Source of the DNA: Ulvibacterium marinum
GTDB lineage: Bacteria; Bacteroidota; Bacteroidia; Flavobacteriales; Flavobacteriaceae
NCBI RefSeq assembly: GCF_003626755.1
Contig: NZ_RBCJ01000003.1
Location: 1,245,859 to 1,309,858, forward strand
Direction: 5' to 3'
Length of the DNA: 64,000 nt
Shown: positions 43,436 to 51,911 of the stretch, piece by piece
How positions within the stretch are numbered: the first letter of the stretch is position 1
Layout of the letters: each line of letters begins with the position of its first letter
The notes under the pieces: model-generated
The model's database searches: none
What the model was told of the DNA's origin: nothing
Seen by the model: only the letters and a program-made list of their open reading frames with translations
Position numbers and translations under genes: made by a program

Positions 43436-45814
43436 CTATTCCTCCTTCAAGGCCTCTACCGGATTTTTGTTCGCTGCACAAAAGGCCTGGCTGCCAACGG
43501 TCAACAGGGCAATGGACAGGGCGGCCAGGGCGGCCCAAAAAAAGTATCCCGGATGTAAGGGAATCCGATACGCAAAGCCGGAGAGCCAATCGTTGGCCAA
43601 CAGGTAGGCGATCGGGAATGCGATTAAAATGGATACCAGTACCAGTTTGGCAAAGTCGCCGGAGAGCATAGCCACGACCTGTACTGCACTCTGCCCCAGC
43701 ACCTTTCGGATGCCTATCTCCTTTCTCCGACGCTCGGTGGTATACACGGCCAACCCGAAAAGTCCGAGACAGGAAATCAATATAGCAAGCCCCGCAAAGT
43801 ATTTGGACAATACCGCGACCCTGGTCTCAGCGGCATACAATGCTTCGTAATCCTGATCCATAAACCTAAAATCAAATGGGAGCCCCTGGGTATATTCATC
43901 GTAAAGGTTCCCGATACGCCGGATCGCTGGTCGTTCCATACCGGGTCTGATCTTTACCAAAATATCGATGCCTATAGGATAGCACTGAATAATGCAGGGC
44001 TTTATGGGCTCATATAGGGATTCCAGATGAAAGTCCCTGGCCACGCCTATGATCTGTCGGTCTCGGCCCCAGAGCTGTATGGTCTTGCCTACCGGATCTT
44101 GGAGCCCCATGGCCGCAATGGCCTTTTCGTTAAAGATGACCTTTAGGGTGTCTGATGCAAATTCCCTGGAGAACGCACGTCCTTGTGCCATCTCCACCCC
44201 CAAAAGTTGCATGAGGTCGTAACTGCCTTCGAGATTTTTGAACTCGATACGTTCCTCGGGATCTTTTCCATCCCATTGGATCGCCCCGGTACCTCCATGG
44301 AGGCCGAAGAGATTATGCCAAAAGCTGGAAACAATCACGACTTCGGGCATACTCCGCAATTCGTCCATAAAAGGCCCATAATTCTTTTCCAGGTTTCCCT
44401 CCCTTTTAAAGACGATGATGTTCTCCTTATCGTATCCCAGGTTCTTGGACTGGATAAATTCAGTCTGGCCCCGGACGATCAGGACAGATACGATTAATAT
44501 GATGGAGACGGTGAACTGAAAGACCACCAGTCCTTTGCGCGTCCATAGCTCGCCCGAAGATGTTTTCAAAGTGCCCTTTAAAATGGCCACCGGCCTAAAA
44601 CCGGAAAGATAGAGTGCGGGATAGCTCCCGGAAACAAGTCCCGTAATCAACGTAATGGCCAGAGCGGGCCAGACAAAGTCCAGTACCGATACAAGTCCCA
44701 ATTGCTTTCCGGCAGTGGCGTTGAAACTGGGAAGCAGCAAAAAAACGAACAACAGGGCCAGGACAAGTGAAAAAAAGGCGGTCAGAATCGATTCGCCCAA
44801 AAACTGGAATATCAATGTTCCGCGGTTTGCCCCAACAGCTTTTTTTATACCGATCTCCTTTATCCTACGGGAGGCACGGGCGATGGAAAGGTTCATAAAA
44901 TTGATACAGGCAATGAGCAACAGGAACAGGGCCACGCCCGAAAACAGATATACGTAATCTATCCGCCCCCCCGTGAGCTTGCCATTTTCGTAACGGCCAT
45001 ACAGGTGTTTATCGGAATAGTTCCGAAGGAACAATGTGGAGCTGGAACCCTCGTGTTTGGTACCTATAAAACTTGCGATTTTTTTGTTGAACGCCCATGC
45101 ATCCGTTCCGGGCTTTAACGTAAGATAGGTCCTAGGGGTACTGTTGCCCCAGTTTTCCAAGTTCATTCGCTCCAAATTGATTTGAAAGTACAGTTCATAG
45201 GGGAGCAGGACATCAAATTTCTCGGTGGTATTCTGGGGAAGTTTTTCAAACACCCCGGCGATATGATATACCCCGCTGTAGTCCTCATATTCCCATTCAA
45301 TGGTCTTCCCAAGGATGTTTTCCGTATCCGGGAACAGTTTGCCCGCAAGCTCGTCCGAAATGACGATACCGTACTTATCGGTCAGTACGTTCTCTTTGTT
45401 CCCCTTTAACAACTTCCAGGAAAACATGTTGAAATAGTCCTTTCCAACAAATTGCGCATCCGCCTTGTACCGTGAATCGATGTGTGCAATGATGCCCTGA
45501 CCGGTGTACCAAAATGGGGGAACCACGGCCACAGCATGTTCCACCTCGGGCATTTCTTCCTTTAATGCCCCGGCCAATAATGCCGGGTTCCCTTCCTGGG
45601 TTACGATCTCGTCGCCCACGGGATGGTTGCGCAAGACCTGATAGAGCCGATCGTCATTTTCATGGAACCGGTCCATGCCCAGTTCATCGTTGACCCATAG
45701 GAAGATCAACAGTACACTGGTCAGGCCCGTTGACAGTCCGATAATGTTGATCAAGAAAGAGCTTTTGTACTTTTTGATGTTTCTAAAGGCCAGTAGAAGG
45801 TTGTGTTTCAGCAT
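43436..45814 (-). CDS. ABC transporter permease, FtsX/MacB type (double module)
   Basis: A 792-residue paralogue of the 40680 permease with the same order: helix near residue 20 (FLINIIGLSTGLTSVLLIFL), MacB_PCD, FtsX (YLFSGVALFLLLIACINFMN), second half (KGLVVFQFTVSIILIVSVLI) and C-terminal helices, ending NPVEALKEE. It is GC-richer than the small accessory genes on its left. The 341 bp between the two permeases hold an AT-rich stretch around 43150-43260 and no gene I can support. The ATPase partner would have to be encoded elsewhere. Confidence 0.93.
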   Translation of the reverse strand: MLKHNLLLAFRNIKKYKSSFLINIIGLSTGLTSVLLIFLWVNDELGMDRFHENDDRLYQVLRNHPVGDEIVTQEGNPALLAGALKEEMPEVEHAVAVVPPFWYTGQGIIAHIDSRYKADAQFVGKDYFNMFSWKLLKGNKENVLTDKYGIVISDELAGKLFPDTENILGKTIEWEYEDYSGVYHIAGVFEKLPQNTTEKFDVLLPYELYFQINLERMNLENWGNSTPRTYLTLKPGTDAWAFNKKIASFIGTKHEGSSSTLFLRNYSDKHLYGRYENGKLTGGRIDYVYLFSGVALFLLLIACINFMNLSIARASRRIKEIGIKKAVGANRGTLIFQFLGESILTAFFSLVLALLFVFLLLPSFNATAGKQLGLVSVLDFVWPALAITLITGLVSGSYPALYLSGFRPVAILKGTLKTSSGELWTRKGLVVFQFTVSIILIVSVLIVRGQTEFIQSKNLGYDKENIIVFKREGNLEKNYGPFMDELRSMPEVVIVSSFWHNLFGLHGGTGAIQWDGKDPEERIEFKNLEGSYDLMQLLGVEMAQGRAFSREFASDTLKVIFNEKAIAAMGLQDPVGKTIQLWGRDRQIIGVARDFHLESLYEPIKPCIIQCYPIGIDILVKIRPGMERPAIRRIGNLYDEYTQGLPFDFRFMDQDYEALYAAETRVAVLSKYFAGLAILISCLGLFGLAVYTTERRRKEIGIRKVLGQSAVQVVAMLSGDFAKLVLVSILIAFPIAYLLANDWLSGFAYRIPLHPGYFFWAALAALSIALLTVGSQAFCAANKNPVEALKEE

Positions 45815-46123
45815 AGTGTTCCATATTTGGAGTCATGTCATAGCTATGGCAGAGCGTTTGTTTTCGGTGTCGTTGATCGGAACCATTAGTATTCCTTCCC
45901 CTTACCTTTAAAGAGTTGGGAATATCCAAAATGTTACATCGGAAAGGGAAATTTAGTATCTGTTCCTTAAATCGAACGTTTCTCGGAACTTCATAAATTT
46001 TCTCCATTCCGTTCTTTCAATCGGCGAGTTTATAAGACAAATTGGAAAAGAAGAAGTATTCCCTAAAAATGTTCACTTTATGACACTGTCAATAAACATA
46101 CGACAGACCTCCCTTGTGAGTTA

Positions 46124-46304
46124 CTAACTACCAGATGGAAACATTTTCAGGGCAAATTGCAGAATGGCGTCACGGCCGTTCAGAATATCATGGGTGAGCT
46201 TGATACGCTTGGGAAAAGAACTTGAACGTTCGTTCCCCCTTGATTATCCGTGCCCGATAGTTTTCAACCAGTTTTGAAAATACTTCTACAAGGTTCGATT
46301 CCAT
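46124..46304 (-). pseudogene. Frameshifted remnant of a small gene
   Basis: From ATG 46304 the frame encodes LVEVFSKLVENYRARIIKGE and then hits a stop after HP. In another frame the same DNA continues as RIKLTHDILNGRDAILQFAL and ends at 46124. One frame change thus restores about 60 residues. The family is not recognised. The ATG is preceded by CAAAAAAAACAACG, loosely like the leader found at 36511-39900. Confidence 0.3.
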
Positions 46305-46381
46305 CGTTGTTTTTTTTGATTCATCACATATCTCCTTGGGGGTATGCAGACCAATATTAAAGGTTCCAATGAAACGTTTGA

Positions 46382-47179
46382 AAGCGGTGTAATGGACTGG
46401 GCGGACTGAGCTATCTTTGATTGAACATTGGCTATAGCGTAATCGAAAACCTACCGCTGGAGATAGATCTCTCCGTACTCTTTGGTAAAATAGAAGAAGA
46501 TGAAGCTTTTGTGATGGACAACAGCAGCTTTCAACTGATGCAAACCACTAAGTATAGCAGTGTGCGCTTGGGCCTTGGCATACAATACGACCTCACCCAT
46601 AGGTTCACCATTTGTAGTGCGGTCCGGTTTCCAACAAGTTTGAACGGCAACCTGGAACGCTCCGTGCTCAAAACGTTGGATGGTTGCGAGGTAACGGTAG
46701 ATAATACGGAAACCGACACGGCGGTAGATTTAAAAATACCTTTTGAGTTGGGTTTTGGTATAAGCGGTACCTTTTTGAACTCCCAGACCTTCAATGCCGA
46801 CTACAAGAAAAACTACTGATCCGATACAGGACAGCAAGAGTCCATAGGGAAATACGCGCACCAGAATATCTATGCCTTTGGACTGGAGTACGTCAAAAAT
46901 CCATCCGGCTATAAATATTTCGACAGAATATGATACAGGGCGTGTTTTAATTATGACAATGGCTACTTGGCCCTAAACGACACAAAAATAGACGGATATG
47001 CGATTACCGTAGGAATTAGTTTGCTCATGGGCAATAGAAGCAGTTCCATGTTGAACCTATCGTACGGTTACGGCTTCAAAGGTAAGGTCCAGAACATACT
47101 AGTCAAAGAAAACTATCACCTGCTCACTCTCAATGTAAGCTTAGAAAATCTCTGGTTCAGAAAATGGAAAATAGATTAG
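46382..47179 (+). pseudogene. Outer-membrane beta-barrel (FadL-like) protein, decayed
   Basis: One continuous frame of about 265 codons with three in-frame TGA codons (46418, 46817, 46931) and no frameshift. The translated pieces read as a barrel: NIGYSVIENLPLEIDLSVLF, RLGLGIQYDLTHRFTICSAV, KIPFELGFGISGTFLNSQ, AHQNIYAFGLEYVKN and YAITVGISLLMGNR. The C-terminal strands resemble FadL/OMPP1-type outer-membrane transport proteins. Another two TGA codons and a TAA precede 46382, so the N-terminal half is missing. It lies in the right half of the putative island between permease and kinase genes. It is not likely functional. Confidence 0.6.
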
Positions 47180-47241
47180 TGATGGTTAATTTTAGCTGTA
47201 ACAATGGTCGAAAGAACGTTGGTAGCGGTCCTATTAAAATG

Positions 47242-47364
47242 TTATGGGCTTTTTATTCTCTCCGCCATACATTTTAGATTTGCTCGCAAATAGAGAAAAT
47301 GATCTAATTCGTTGATAAACTCACATAGCTCATTGATTCCTTCTCTCGAAAGCATTAAAGGCAT
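47242..47364 (-). pseudogene. Short remnant ORF in 460-bp gap
   Basis: A 40-codon frame (MPLMLSREGINELCEFINEL, then DHFLYLRANLKCMAERIK) that can be extended upstream in frame to a stop without a start codon (FRFNYRLNSKGN). This looks like a fragment of a larger protein. The remaining 47180-47639 holds nothing else I can support apart from the possible longer start of the kinase at 47550. Confidence 0.3.
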
Positions 47365-47639
47365 GTTTCCTTTGCTATTTAAACGATAATTGAATCTTCA
47401 AAAATGTATGTGCAATCCCATCAAAAGTATAGTCGGATATATCTCATGTTAGCGGAGAGCTGCTGCGGATGTTATTACTTGAACTGCCCAGATCTGGTCA
47501 ATGAAGGCCGGTAGGTTTTAATCAATATCCATAAGGAGATGATGGCATTTTGCAGTTTAAAAAAAGTTTGGGCATGGACCAAACAATGGAGCTATGGAAT
47601 GGGGATAAACGGTATCAAGATCCTTATCTTGCCACATAT

Positions 47640-48809
47640 ATGTATCCTCTCAAAGAAAATCTTATAACAAAAACAATAAAGTTGACCGACCGTAACGAGA
47701 ACAACAGCCTTTTCCAAAAAGGGATTATTTTTTTTGAGCCCTTTATTATTATTGCCTTTTGGGTGCTTTTGTTTGCTTCACCTCTGTTATTCAGTCAATT
47801 TCAGGATGGCGTGTTAGATTGGAACCATATCCTTAATATTTGGAAAAGCCATCTGTCACTACTCATAGTGTTTTTGTCACATCGGTTGGTATTAATGCCC
47901 TTACTCTTTTTTAAGGGTAAAAGAACCATATACTTTGCCAGTGTTTTAGCGATGCTATCAGTTACAACATTTTTGGTTTACTCCTTCGATGACAGAATGG
48001 GACGACCTCAGTTACCACCAAATGAACAGACGAAGAGACCCTTGGAAAATCTCTCCAAGGAAGTTTTAGGGCAAAAACCACCACCTGATGTTCGGCCGAG
48101 ACGAAACAACCGAAGACCAATTCCATTTTATGCCAATTTTTTGATATTGGCCATCTTATTGATAGGTTTTGACGCTGGCCTCAATATATCAATACGCTGG
48201 ATGGGTATGGAACAAGAGAAATTCAGGCTTCAAAAAGAAAGTGTCGAAAACCAATTGGCATTTTTAAGAAACCAGGTAAGTCCACATTTTTTTATGAACA
48301 CGCTCAACAATATACATGCCTTGGTCGACATTGATTCGGAACAAGCCAAACAGTCCATTGTAAAACTTTCCAATTTGATGCGGCATTTGTTGTACGACTC
48401 CGAAGAAAGACAAAACCCCATTAAAAAAGAAGTGGAATTTATACTAAGTTATATCGAACTGATGCAGCTTCGATTTACCGATAAGGTAGAAATAGAAACG
48501 GACATCCCCAGCAAAATACCGGATAATACCATACCACCCTTGTTGTTCACTTCATTGTTGGAGAATGCTTTTAAGCATGGTATAAGTTACAACAACCCTT
48601 CTTTTATAAGAATTGTAATGTCATTTGCTGAAAGTCGGTTGAATTTTTATGTGGAAAACAGTAATCATTCCAAAAATACAAAAGCCCCCTCGGGAATAGG
48701 TATTGAAAACACACGAAAACGTTTGGATTTACTTTATAAAAAGGAGTATGACCTGACCATTACAGAACATGGGGATAAATATGCCGTAAATTTAAGTATT
48801 CCGATATGA
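47640..48809 (+). CDS. LytS-type sensor histidine kinase
   Basis: A protein of about 389 residues from ATG 47640 (an earlier ATG at 47550 adds 30 residues of uncertain value). Four membrane segments are seen, the last after a proline-rich linker (MGRPQLPPNEQTKRPLEN) that may sense or interact outside the membrane. The phospho-acceptor region is NQVSPHFFMNTLNNIHALVD, with the N box PLLFTSLLENAFKHGI and the G box GIGIENTRKRLDLLYK. The LytTR regulator gene overlaps its end by 4 bp (ATGA), so both are translated together. Its likely target genes are those immediately downstream (EF-hand, YHYH, MORN, LptD-like). Confidence 0.9.
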   Translation: MYPLKENLITKTIKLTDRNENNSLFQKGIIFFEPFIIIAFWVLLFASPLLFSQFQDGVLDWNHILNIWKSHLSLLIVFLSHRLVLMPLLFFKGKRTIYFASVLAMLSVTTFLVYSFDDRMGRPQLPPNEQTKRPLENLSKEVLGQKPPPDVRPRRNNRRPIPFYANFLILAILLIGFDAGLNISIRWMGMEQEKFRLQKESVENQLAFLRNQVSPHFFMNTLNNIHALVDIDSEQAKQSIVKLSNLMRHLLYDSEERQNPIKKEVEFILSYIELMQLRFTDKVEIETDIPSKIPDNTIPPLLFTSLLENAFKHGISYNNPSFIRIVMSFAESRLNFYVENSNHSKNTKAPSGIGIENTRKRLDLLYKKEYDLTITEHGDKYAVNLSIPI

Positions 48810-49522
48810 TACGAAGTATTGCCATAGACGATGAGCCCTTTGCATTAAAGCAGATGGTAGACTATATTGACAAAACCCCCTTTTTAGAATTGAGTGGACA
48901 ATTTGAAAGTGCCTTACAGGCGATTTCCTTTTTGCAGAAAAATGAGGTGGATCTAATGTTTGTGGATATAAATATGCCCGACCTTAGCGGAATGGATTTT
49001 GTCAAATCGTTGAACAATCCGCCCAAAGTAATCTTTACCACGGCTTATAGTGAATATGCATTGGAAGGATTTCGGGTCAATGCCATCGATTATCTTTTAA
49101 AGCCCATTGATTACCCCCTATTTTTAAAAGCCGCCGGGAAAGCTAGGTACAGAATACGGCCCAATGAATCCGAGGGTACTGAGGTGCATGGTGATGGTAA
49201 ATTTCTGTTCATAAAATCGGAATACAAGATTTTGCGCATCAATTTGTCAGAAATAAAATATATTGAGGGTATGCGTGAATATGTTCGGATTCATTTACAG
49301 ACAGAGAAGCCCATAATGACCTTGATGAGCATGAAAAAAATGGAAGGATATCTTCCAGAGGAACAATTTATGAGGGTGCACAGGTCATTTATCGTGAGTT
49401 TGGACAAAATCACTATAATTGAGCGTAACCGCATCGTTTTCGATGAGAAGGTCTATATACCCGTAAGCGAACAATACAAACCAAAGTTTCAAAAATACCT
49501 CGATGACAACTTTTTGGTTTGA
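48806..49522 (+). CDS. LytTR family response regulator
   Basis: A 238-residue protein. The receiver domain has IAIDDEP, Asp54 in MFVDINMPDLSGMD, and Lys in DYLLKPI. The LytTR domain is at about 135-235 (GKFLFIKSEYKILRINLSEI, KYIEGMREYVRIHLQTEK, MRVHRSFIVSLDKITIIERN). The start overlaps the kinase stop by 4 bp. It is paralogous to the pair at 25974-27637. The 231 bp to the next gene, 49754, are likely where it or other regulators bind. Confidence 0.93.
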   Translation: MIRSIAIDDEPFALKQMVDYIDKTPFLELSGQFESALQAISFLQKNEVDLMFVDINMPDLSGMDFVKSLNNPPKVIFTTAYSEYALEGFRVNAIDYLLKPIDYPLFLKAAGKARYRIRPNESEGTEVHGDGKFLFIKSEYKILRINLSEIKYIEGMREYVRIHLQTEKPIMTLMSMKKMEGYLPEEQFMRVHRSFIVSLDKITIIERNRIVFDEKVYIPVSEQYKPKFQKYLDDNFLV

Positions 49523-49753
49523 TACTGATATTCTTTCCTCTCTATAAATCGCAAAGACAACTAGTTTCGGCTATTGACCAAGCCCAAAATCAAGGCTCGC
49601 CTACTGTTGCAGGAGTTTATTGGACCAATCGTTCAAAACCTTTGTTGATAAAACTTTCCTCGTTGTAGACAATTACCCTTGTCCCATTGATTTGCTTTTT
49701 CTGAAATGTTAGTCTGAGATAATTTCATCTTGAATTAAAAAAATGGAATCAGG

Positions 49754-50032
49754 ATGAATACAAAATCAATTGTACTCGGTCTAACCGCTATCGCGTTAGT
49801 TACTGTTTCGTGCAAAGCACAGTCAAATGATCGCCAAAGAAGACAAGGACCGCCATCTGTGGATGAAATATTTGAGCAAATGGACGAGGACGAGGATGGG
49901 CTGCTATCAGAAGAAGAAGTCAAAGGGCCTTTGAAAGATAAGTTCACGGATATCGATACCGATGAAGATGGCTTTTTGTCTAAAGAAGAAGTGGAAAAGG
50001 CACCAAAACCGAAGCGTCGCGGGCCGCGCTAG
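49754..50032 (+). CDS. EF-hand calcium-binding lipoprotein
   Basis: A 92-residue lipoprotein (IVLGLTAIALVTVSCKAQS, lipobox VTVSC). Two canonical EF-hand loops follow: DEDEDGLLSEEE and DTDEDGFLSKEE, both with D-x-D-x-D-G and a final Glu, separated by 24 residues, so they form one EF-hand pair. A basic Arg/Lys/Pro tail ends the protein (APKPKRRGPR). Calcium binding outside the cytoplasm is well supported by the loops. It lies downstream of the LytTR pair and upstream of the YHYH lipoprotein gene. Confidence 0.88.
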   Translation: MNTKSIVLGLTAIALVTVSCKAQSNDRQRRQGPPSVDEIFEQMDEDEDGLLSEEEVKGPLKDKFTDIDTDEDGFLSKEEVEKAPKPKRRGPR

Positions 50033-50324
50033 GAGAGATAGTTTTTTGGTTGATGATTGGTTGGGTTGTTTAATGGAAAGCTCCATAAGCAATTGTGGGG
50101 CTTTTTCCAGATGAAACCGTTCGATAATAAAAAGTAAAATTTCGACAATGATATTGTTCAGAAAGGTCCGAAGAAAATTTTTGGTTCCAGGAAAAAACAA
50201 AAAGACCTCGTTATAAGGGGTCTTTATAACGGACTGAGCAAAAGTCAACCAACTGATTTCTGACATTAAAACACTTAAAGATGAATAAGTGTAATTAAAT
50301 CTTTTTAATCTAAAAATTATAAAA

Positions 50325-51116
50325 ATGAAGTGTTTAAAATTTATGTTTTTTTCTCTTTTAGGGACAATTGCCTTTACGATTTCCTGTAGTAACGATTCAG
50401 AAAACACAGAGAATACCGATGACACCGATGGCGGATCTGATGGTGTCAACACACCACTTTCCGCATTTGATGAGTTTAATCTTGATGCGGTAACCATTTC
50501 ATTTGACGGGGATGAAATTACAATCGATACGAATGGTTTGCCCAACCATACTTCCCCTTATTGGGAAGAGACACATCCTTTATATATCGAACCTGTTGTA
50601 GCCGTTGCCCAAACCCCAGGTCGTATCGGCGGTGACCGTAGTCTAACCCTTACCGTTTCCGCAGCGCCTGAAATTGCGGCATCGAGTACGGCGACCGGTC
50701 TGGGACCGATAGGTATATCCGTTACCGGTGTGCCCATATTCAATGATACGGAAGGGCCTAACAGGCCGTTGGAAGAAGAAATCGCCGAAACCTTTGATTA
50801 TGCAGGGGCCCACAACGGTCCTTCAGGGTATCACTATCACGTAGAATCTGCCGATGTTCCCGAAAACACAGTGCTTTCCTTTGATGATGAAAAGTTAGTA
50901 GGCATTATGGCCGATGGTTTTTTGTTATATGGAAGAAGGGAAATGGATGGTTCTTATCCAACAGATCTGGACGAATCGGGTGGGCATTATGGAGTGACAC
51001 AACACAGTAATGGGGAGGAATTTTATCACTACCATATTGTCAATGAATTTTATTTAGGGAACATTATCGCTCTTTTTGCCGTTGACTTGCAGGGTACTCC
51101 CAATAGCATTTTATAG
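50325..51116 (+). CDS. YHYH domain lipoprotein
   Basis: A 263-residue lipoprotein (LLGTIAFTISCSNDSE, lipobox FTISC) with an acidic linker. The YHYH domain (PF14240) covers about residues 100-240. It has two copies of the tetrapeptide: GPSGYHYHVESAD (169-172) and EEFYHYHIVNEFY (234-237), with intervening VGIMADGFLLYGRREMDGSY and GGHYGVTQHS. The His/Tyr clusters suggest metal binding, but the function of YHYH proteins is not established. The preceding 290 bp contain a hairpin (AAAGACC/GGTCTTT, 50201-50225) and an AT-rich promoter-like region. Confidence 0.85.
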   Translation: MKCLKFMFFSLLGTIAFTISCSNDSENTENTDDTDGGSDGVNTPLSAFDEFNLDAVTISFDGDEITIDTNGLPNHTSPYWEETHPLYIEPVVAVAQTPGRIGGDRSLTLTVSAAPEIAASSTATGLGPIGISVTGVPIFNDTEGPNRPLEEEIAETFDYAGAHNGPSGYHYHVESADVPENTVLSFDDEKLVGIMADGFLLYGRREMDGSYPTDLDESGGHYGVTQHSNGEEFYHYHIVNEFYLGNIIALFAVDLQGTPNSIL

Positions 51117-51217
51117 CAAAGCTTTGGTTTAGAGTTGGTAAAGAAACCATCACTCGAACTTTCTTCTGATTCGAAGTAGTTTCTTTTTAAGATCAACTAC
51201 CAGTAAAAATTGATAAC

Positions 51218-51841
51218 ATGAAAACCCAATTTGGATCGCTTTTCATTGTATACCTACTTATAATGGGTTGTTCGCAACGAAAACACAACCCAGTTCAAGG
51301 CAATACTACCGTAAATGCACTTGAAGTGCCGGAAACCATAGTTTTAAAATCGGCATTACAATACAGGCACAACATATCGCTATGGACGTTGAACAATCGA
51401 CCCTTTTCCGGTTTTGCCGTCAGCTATTATCCAGATGGTACCCTGAAGGAAAAGTTTGGAATATTGCAAGGTAGAAAACAGAACGAAGCTCTTCAGTGGT
51501 ACCCTGACGGACATTTGAAAATTGTCACAAACTATTATAAAGGGAAATTACACGGAGATAAAAAGATATGGTGTGCAGATTCGGAACATGTACTCATTGC
51601 CCATTTTAATTACGTTGAGGGAAAGGCCCATGGGGAACAGAAAAAATGGTATACAAGTGGTGAACTCTATAAAAAATTGCACTTAAACCAGGGGAAAGAA
51701 GAAGGCCTTCAACAGGCATTTAGAAAAAACGGCGTTTTGTATGCCAATTACGAAGCTAGGAAAGGTAGAATTTTTGGGATGAAAAAAGCCGCACTTTGTT
51801 ATGGACTCGAAGATGAAAAGGTTAAACAGAAGGAGCGATAG
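51218..51841 (+). CDS. MORN/YwqK-like repeat lipoprotein
   Basis: A 207-residue lipoprotein (LFIVYLLIMGCSQRKHN, lipobox IMGC). The mature part has four to five repeats of the MORN-variant type: GFAVSYYPDGTLKEKFGILQ, ALQWYPDGHLKIVTNYYKGK, HGEQKKWYTSGELYKKLHLN, GLQQAFRKNGVLYANYEARK. Proteins with these repeats (YwqK family) are often found near toxins or membrane systems. Here it follows the YHYH gene by 100 bp and precedes the LptD-like gene by 70 bp, so it probably belongs to the same envelope module. Confidence 0.8.
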   Translation: MKTQFGSLFIVYLLIMGCSQRKHNPVQGNTTVNALEVPETIVLKSALQYRHNISLWTLNNRPFSGFAVSYYPDGTLKEKFGILQGRKQNEALQWYPDGHLKIVTNYYKGKLHGDKKIWCADSEHVLIAHFNYVEGKAHGEQKKWYTSGELYKKLHLNQGKEEGLQQAFRKNGVLYANYEARKGRIFGMKKAALCYGLEDEKVKQKER

Positions 51842-51911
51842 TCCACTGTTTCTGTATAAGGGTTTAGGGTTCATTAGACGTCAAATGGGACACTAACGAC
51901 GAATGTAAAAC

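Noticed and set aside
46382-47179. TGA recoding (selenocysteine or tryptophan) in the barrel gene
   Set aside because: No SECIS-like structure was seen, other genes here use TGA as a normal stop (for example the permease at 54907), and the 5' half is missing, so ordinary decay is simpler.
50201-50225. Terminator before the YHYH gene
   Set aside because: The hairpin AAAGACC/GGTCTTT has a T-rich tail only on the minus strand, where no gene ends, so I list it only in the YHYH entry.
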